Assembly: GCA_034437695.1 (NCBI GenBank)
Contig: DAOTTJ010000381.1
Coordinates: 1-7,353, forward strand
Reading direction: 5' to 3'
Origin: Paraktedonobacter sp034437695
GTDB lineage: Bacteria > Chloroflexota > Ktedonobacteria > Ktedonobacterales > Ktedonobacteraceae
Length of the DNA: 7,353 nucleotides
Part shown: positions 5,486 to 7,353 of the stretch, piece by piece
Layout: every line of letters starts with the position of its first letter
Numbering within the stretch: the stretch's first letter is position 1
Position numbers and translations under genes: made by a program
Notes under the pieces: model-generated
Told to the model about the DNA's origin: nothing
Databases searched by the model: none
Seen by the model: only the letters and a program-made list of their open reading frames with translations

Positions 5486-6538
5486 GTGGCAGTTATGGCA
5501 AAATCAAAACAATCGGGTTCGGCAGCGCAGCGCCGTGCGCAGGAGCGTCAACAGCGTCAGCGCCGTGAAGAAACGCGTGTTACTACCAATACAAATAGAG
5601 GAGCAGCCAAAGTCGCGCCAAAGCGCAGGAAAGACCGCAGTGGACTTTACATGATCCTCGGCGTTTCGGCGCTCTTAGTCTTAATTGTGGCTGCATTTGT
5701 GTTTGTCTCGCATCAACCAGCCACGCAGACAACCAACACCAATTCATTGCTCAAACCCACCGCAGCCAATACGGCTGTAGTCCAGCAACTCACTGGCGTC
5801 AAGTCGTCTACCTGGGAAGCCATTGGCACCGGGGGAGTCAAGAACCCCTTTCAAGTGATGAGTGGTCAGCCCGCGCTGAAGGGTCCTCATGGCTATCCCG
5901 AGGTACTATACGTCGGGGGCGAATATTGTCCATATTGTGCTGCTCAGCGCTGGGCTATCATCAATGCCTTGAGCCGCTTTGGCACCTTTAGTAAACTTAG
6001 TCAGATGCAGTCGTACGAGGACAATATTTCGACATTCAGTTTCTATGGCAGCAGCTATACCAGCCAGTATGTGGACTTTAGTCCGGTTGAGGTCTACGGC
6101 AACGGGCTTGACAATACCCAGCAGGCCTATGTCCAGCTACAGAAAATGTCAGCCGACCAGCAGAAGATTTTTACCCAATACGATGGCGGCGGCAGTTTCC
6201 CATTTGCCGATATAAACAATCAGTATATCCTGGTGGGAGCCAGCTATAGCCCGACCATCTTGCTCGACAGTTCGAGCAATGCGTACTCCTGGCAGATGAT
6301 CGCCAGTGCGCTAAATAATACGAAGTCGCCGATCGCCCAGGCGGTTCTCGGAACCGCGAACTATATGACCGCCGCTATCTGTACGCTGACCAATCAGCAG
6401 CCCGGCAGTGTGTGCAATGCCGCGGCCATTCAGCAGATCCAGCATTCATTGAACAAGACCTCAAGCACTGCCGGTTCTGTTCCTCTGACGCTTGCGCCTG
6501 CCGATCTGAGTATGGTTCGTCGTCCTGGGCTGATGTAG
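5486..6538 (+). CDS. DUF929-family membrane-anchored thioredoxin-like protein
   Basis: This 350-aa protein resembles the DUF929 family, known from Sulfolobus and other archaea and from some bacteria, with undetermined function. Residues 1-52 are strongly basic and Gln/Arg-rich (cytoplasmic). Residues about 53-75 form one membrane helix (GLYMILGVSALLVLIVAAFV), and the rest should face outside. After a Thr/Asn-rich stalk comes the conserved block PEVLYVGGEYCPYCAAQRW, with a CPYC motif at 148-151 in a thioredoxin-like context. Two more cysteines, C299 and C310, sit in a C-terminal stretch and could form a second disulfide. This suggests an extracytoplasmic thiol-disulfide role, but only by motif. 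The GTG start is favoured by AAAGGA (5474-5479), 6 bases upstream; the ATG at 5495 is a possible alternative that removes three residues. The gene stands alone, with its own likely promoter. Confidence 0.88.
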   Translation: MAVMAKSKQSGSAAQRRAQERQQRQRREETRVTTNTNRGAAKVAPKRRKDRSGLYMILGVSALLVLIVAAFVFVSHQPATQTTNTNSLLKPTAANTAVVQQLTGVKSSTWEAIGTGGVKNPFQVMSGQPALKGPHGYPEVLYVGGEYCPYCAAQRWAIINALSRFGTFSKLSQMQSYEDNISTFSFYGSSYTSQYVDFSPVEVYGNGLDNTQQAYVQLQKMSADQQKIFTQYDGGGSFPFADINNQYILVGASYSPTILLDSSSNAYSWQMIASALNNTKSPIAQAVLGTANYMTAAICTLTNQQPGSVCNAAAIQQIQHSLNKTSSTAGSVPLTLAPADLSMVRRPGLM

Positions 6539-6850
6539 TGTCAGTTGTGATACATATCCGATAGATTGTACCTAAATTTGGCTCTCCGGCGATTCTGGTG
6601 CTATTCGCTTGCTGCTCTTTGCCTTCAGACCGCTTCTTGCCGCGACCGCCTGGAAGTCGGGGTATGTCTGGCCTTAATAGCACGAAAGTAGACCTGGCAT
6701 ATATGATCTGAGCACCAAAAGTGCACAAGATCCACGCTTGAGCACGTAACACAAGCCATGAGCATCGGCATGGAGATGCCTGTTGCCAGCGAGCCGTACG
6801 CGGAACGCGGACTGTTGCGCCTGTAACAATGCGTTTCAGGAGCACTAGCG
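6539..6850. other. 312-bp stretch with no recognisable gene
   Basis: Short frames on both strands are interrupted and resemble no family I know. The region lies between the end of the DUF929 gene and the 3' end of a broken oxidoreductase, and may be degraded coding DNA. I see no tRNA, no strong terminator and no clear repeat in it. Confidence 0.5.
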
Positions 6851-7138
6851 TCAGTATGGCTCGGTGCTTCCGTATGCTAACAGCAGATCGAGCATGCTTT
6901 GAGATCCATCGGGGCGGAACATGATGCTCAGTATGTTGGTGGCTTCAGCAGCAGCGGCTTCACTGCGAGGGAAGGATGTTGCTTCATAGGATGCAAGAGC
7001 GGTTTCCACGTCGTCCGGGTGAGCAAGGAGGGCTTCCGCCAGTTCCGCGCCATCAAGCATGGCGAGATTAGCACCCTCGCCAGACGGGGACATCAGATTG
7101 ATCGCGTAGATTCTATTCACAATCAATATAGAGGTCAA
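6851..7138 (-). pseudogene. C-terminal remnant of an FAD-dependent monooxygenase
   Basis: On the - strand, from about 7095 to the stop at 6851, the translation LMSPSGEGANLAMLDGAELA, then HPDDVETALASYE and FPRSEAAAAEA, matches the C-terminal end of TetX-like FAD-binding monooxygenases (PheA/TetR-associated hydroxylase group). In intact members this block follows a GDAAH motif that contacts FAD; here the preceding residues are IYAIN, and the usual SPFAGEG is one residue shorter (SPSGEG). The frame continues upstream only to a TAG at 7171-7169 and contains no dinucleotide-binding domain, so roughly three quarters of the enzyme is missing. Nominal starts such as TTG at 7138 have no clear ribosome binding site. 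It cannot be a working oxidoreductase on its own. A frameshifted upstream part is not visible, so a deletion is more likely than a simple frameshift. Confidence 0.75.
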
Positions 7139-7166
7139 ATCAGGCGTTGGGATTGACTTGACCTCT
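7130..7166. repeat. 9-bp inverted repeat, possible operator or junction
   Basis: AGAGGTCAA (7130-7138) is perfectly inverted as TTGACCTCT (7158-7166), with 19 bp between. It lies where the oxidoreductase remnant loses similarity and about 70 bp upstream of a + strand promoter. It could be a protein-binding site or the scar of a rearrangement. Confidence 0.4.
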
Positions 7167-7234
7167 GTCTAAAAGGGCAGGTGGGTGAGGAAGAAAAGAC
7201 TTTTGAGAAACCCCGCTTTTGGGTAGGAAAAATA

Positions 7235-7263
7235 TTGACCACGCCTGTAGAACATGTTAAACT
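7235..7263 (+). promoter_or_regulatory. Promoter for a gene right of the window
   Basis: TTGACC (7235-7240), a 17-bp spacer and TAAACT (7258-7263) fit a sigma-70-type promoter. TG at 7255-7256 makes an extended -10. Transcription would start near 7270. An ATG at 7310 opens a frame that runs to the window end but has no clear ribosome binding site, so the downstream gene cannot be named. Confidence 0.6.
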
Positions 7264-7290
7264 AGTTAAGCTGCTCATTTCATAGAGAAC

Positions 7291-7310
7291 CCTACAGACA
7301 GCTACAGACA
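7291..7310 (+). repeat. Two tandem 10-bp units in the leader
   Basis: CCTACAGACA (7291-7300) is followed directly by GCTACAGACA (7301-7310), identical in 9 of 10 positions. It lies 20-40 bases past the likely transcription start and could bind a regulator or be a slippage duplication. Confidence 0.6.
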
Positions 7311-7324
7311 TGAGGAGCAAGATA

Positions 7325-7347
7325 CGGGGTAGCCATGCACTATCCCG
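7325..7347 (+). other. Leader hairpin at the right edge
   Basis: CGGGGTAG (7325-7332) pairs over 8 bp (one G-U) with CTATCCCG (7340-7347) around a 7-nt loop, CCATGCA. It lies about 55-75 nt into the transcript from the 7235-7263 promoter. No known riboswitch class is recognised and the rest of the leader is outside the window. Confidence 0.4.
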
Positions 7348-7353
7348 CGTAAC

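Noticed and set aside
6375..6845. 156-codon - strand frame overlapping the DUF929 3' end
   Set aside because: Half of it is antisense to the DUF929 gene and the rest has no recognisable similarity.
7310..7353. ATG at 7310 as the start of a gene leaving the window
   Set aside because: Only 14 codons are visible, there is no clear ribosome binding site, and a stable hairpin overlaps it; it is not called.

Overview
The window looks like chromosomal DNA of a filamentous, spore-forming Chloroflexota bacterium, most likely class Ktedonobacteria. This is inferred from the gene mix (a PATAN/DUF4388 protein, a DUF929 thioredoxin-like membrane protein, many GTG starts), the moderate GC content and a long intergenic repeat with GC-rich hairpins. 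No 16S or other decisive marker is present, so the placement is inference.

Layout, left to right. Positions 1-447 hold the 3' part of serS (seryl-tRNA synthetase), followed by a promoter and a tRNA-Ser(UGA) gene, so an enzyme and one of its tRNA substrates sit side by side. Next on the + strand are a 480-aa PATAN/DUF4388 protein (881-2323) and a 360-aa AAA+ activator of the sigma-54-dependent class (2424-3506). The activator has no N-terminal sensor domain and carries GAFTDA in place of the usual GAFTGA loop. It runs head-on into moeA (molybdenum insertion into molybdopterin, - strand), and the two stop codons share a CTAG palindrome. Upstream of moeA on the same strand is tRNA-Glu(UUC), with a good sigma-70-type promoter and a strong intrinsic terminator lying between the tRNA and moeA.

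From 4903 to 5485 there is no credible gene. This stretch holds the tRNA-Glu promoter and a 161-bp segment with imperfect inverted-repeat ends, flanked by exact 20-bp direct repeats. That is the architecture of a small non-autonomous insertion or a composite intergenic repeat. Several hairpins and a terminator-like structure follow it. After that comes a DUF929-family protein: one membrane anchor and a CPYC redox motif (5486-6538).

The right end (6539-7353) looks decayed. It has 312 bp with no recognisable gene, the C-terminal remnant of an FAD-dependent monooxygenase on the - strand, a 9-bp inverted repeat, and a good promoter plus leader hairpin pointing out of the window.

The genes do not form one pathway. 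The most plausible functional unit is the PATAN protein with the sensor-less activator, where the former could supply the missing regulatory input; this is inference from adjacency and domain content only.
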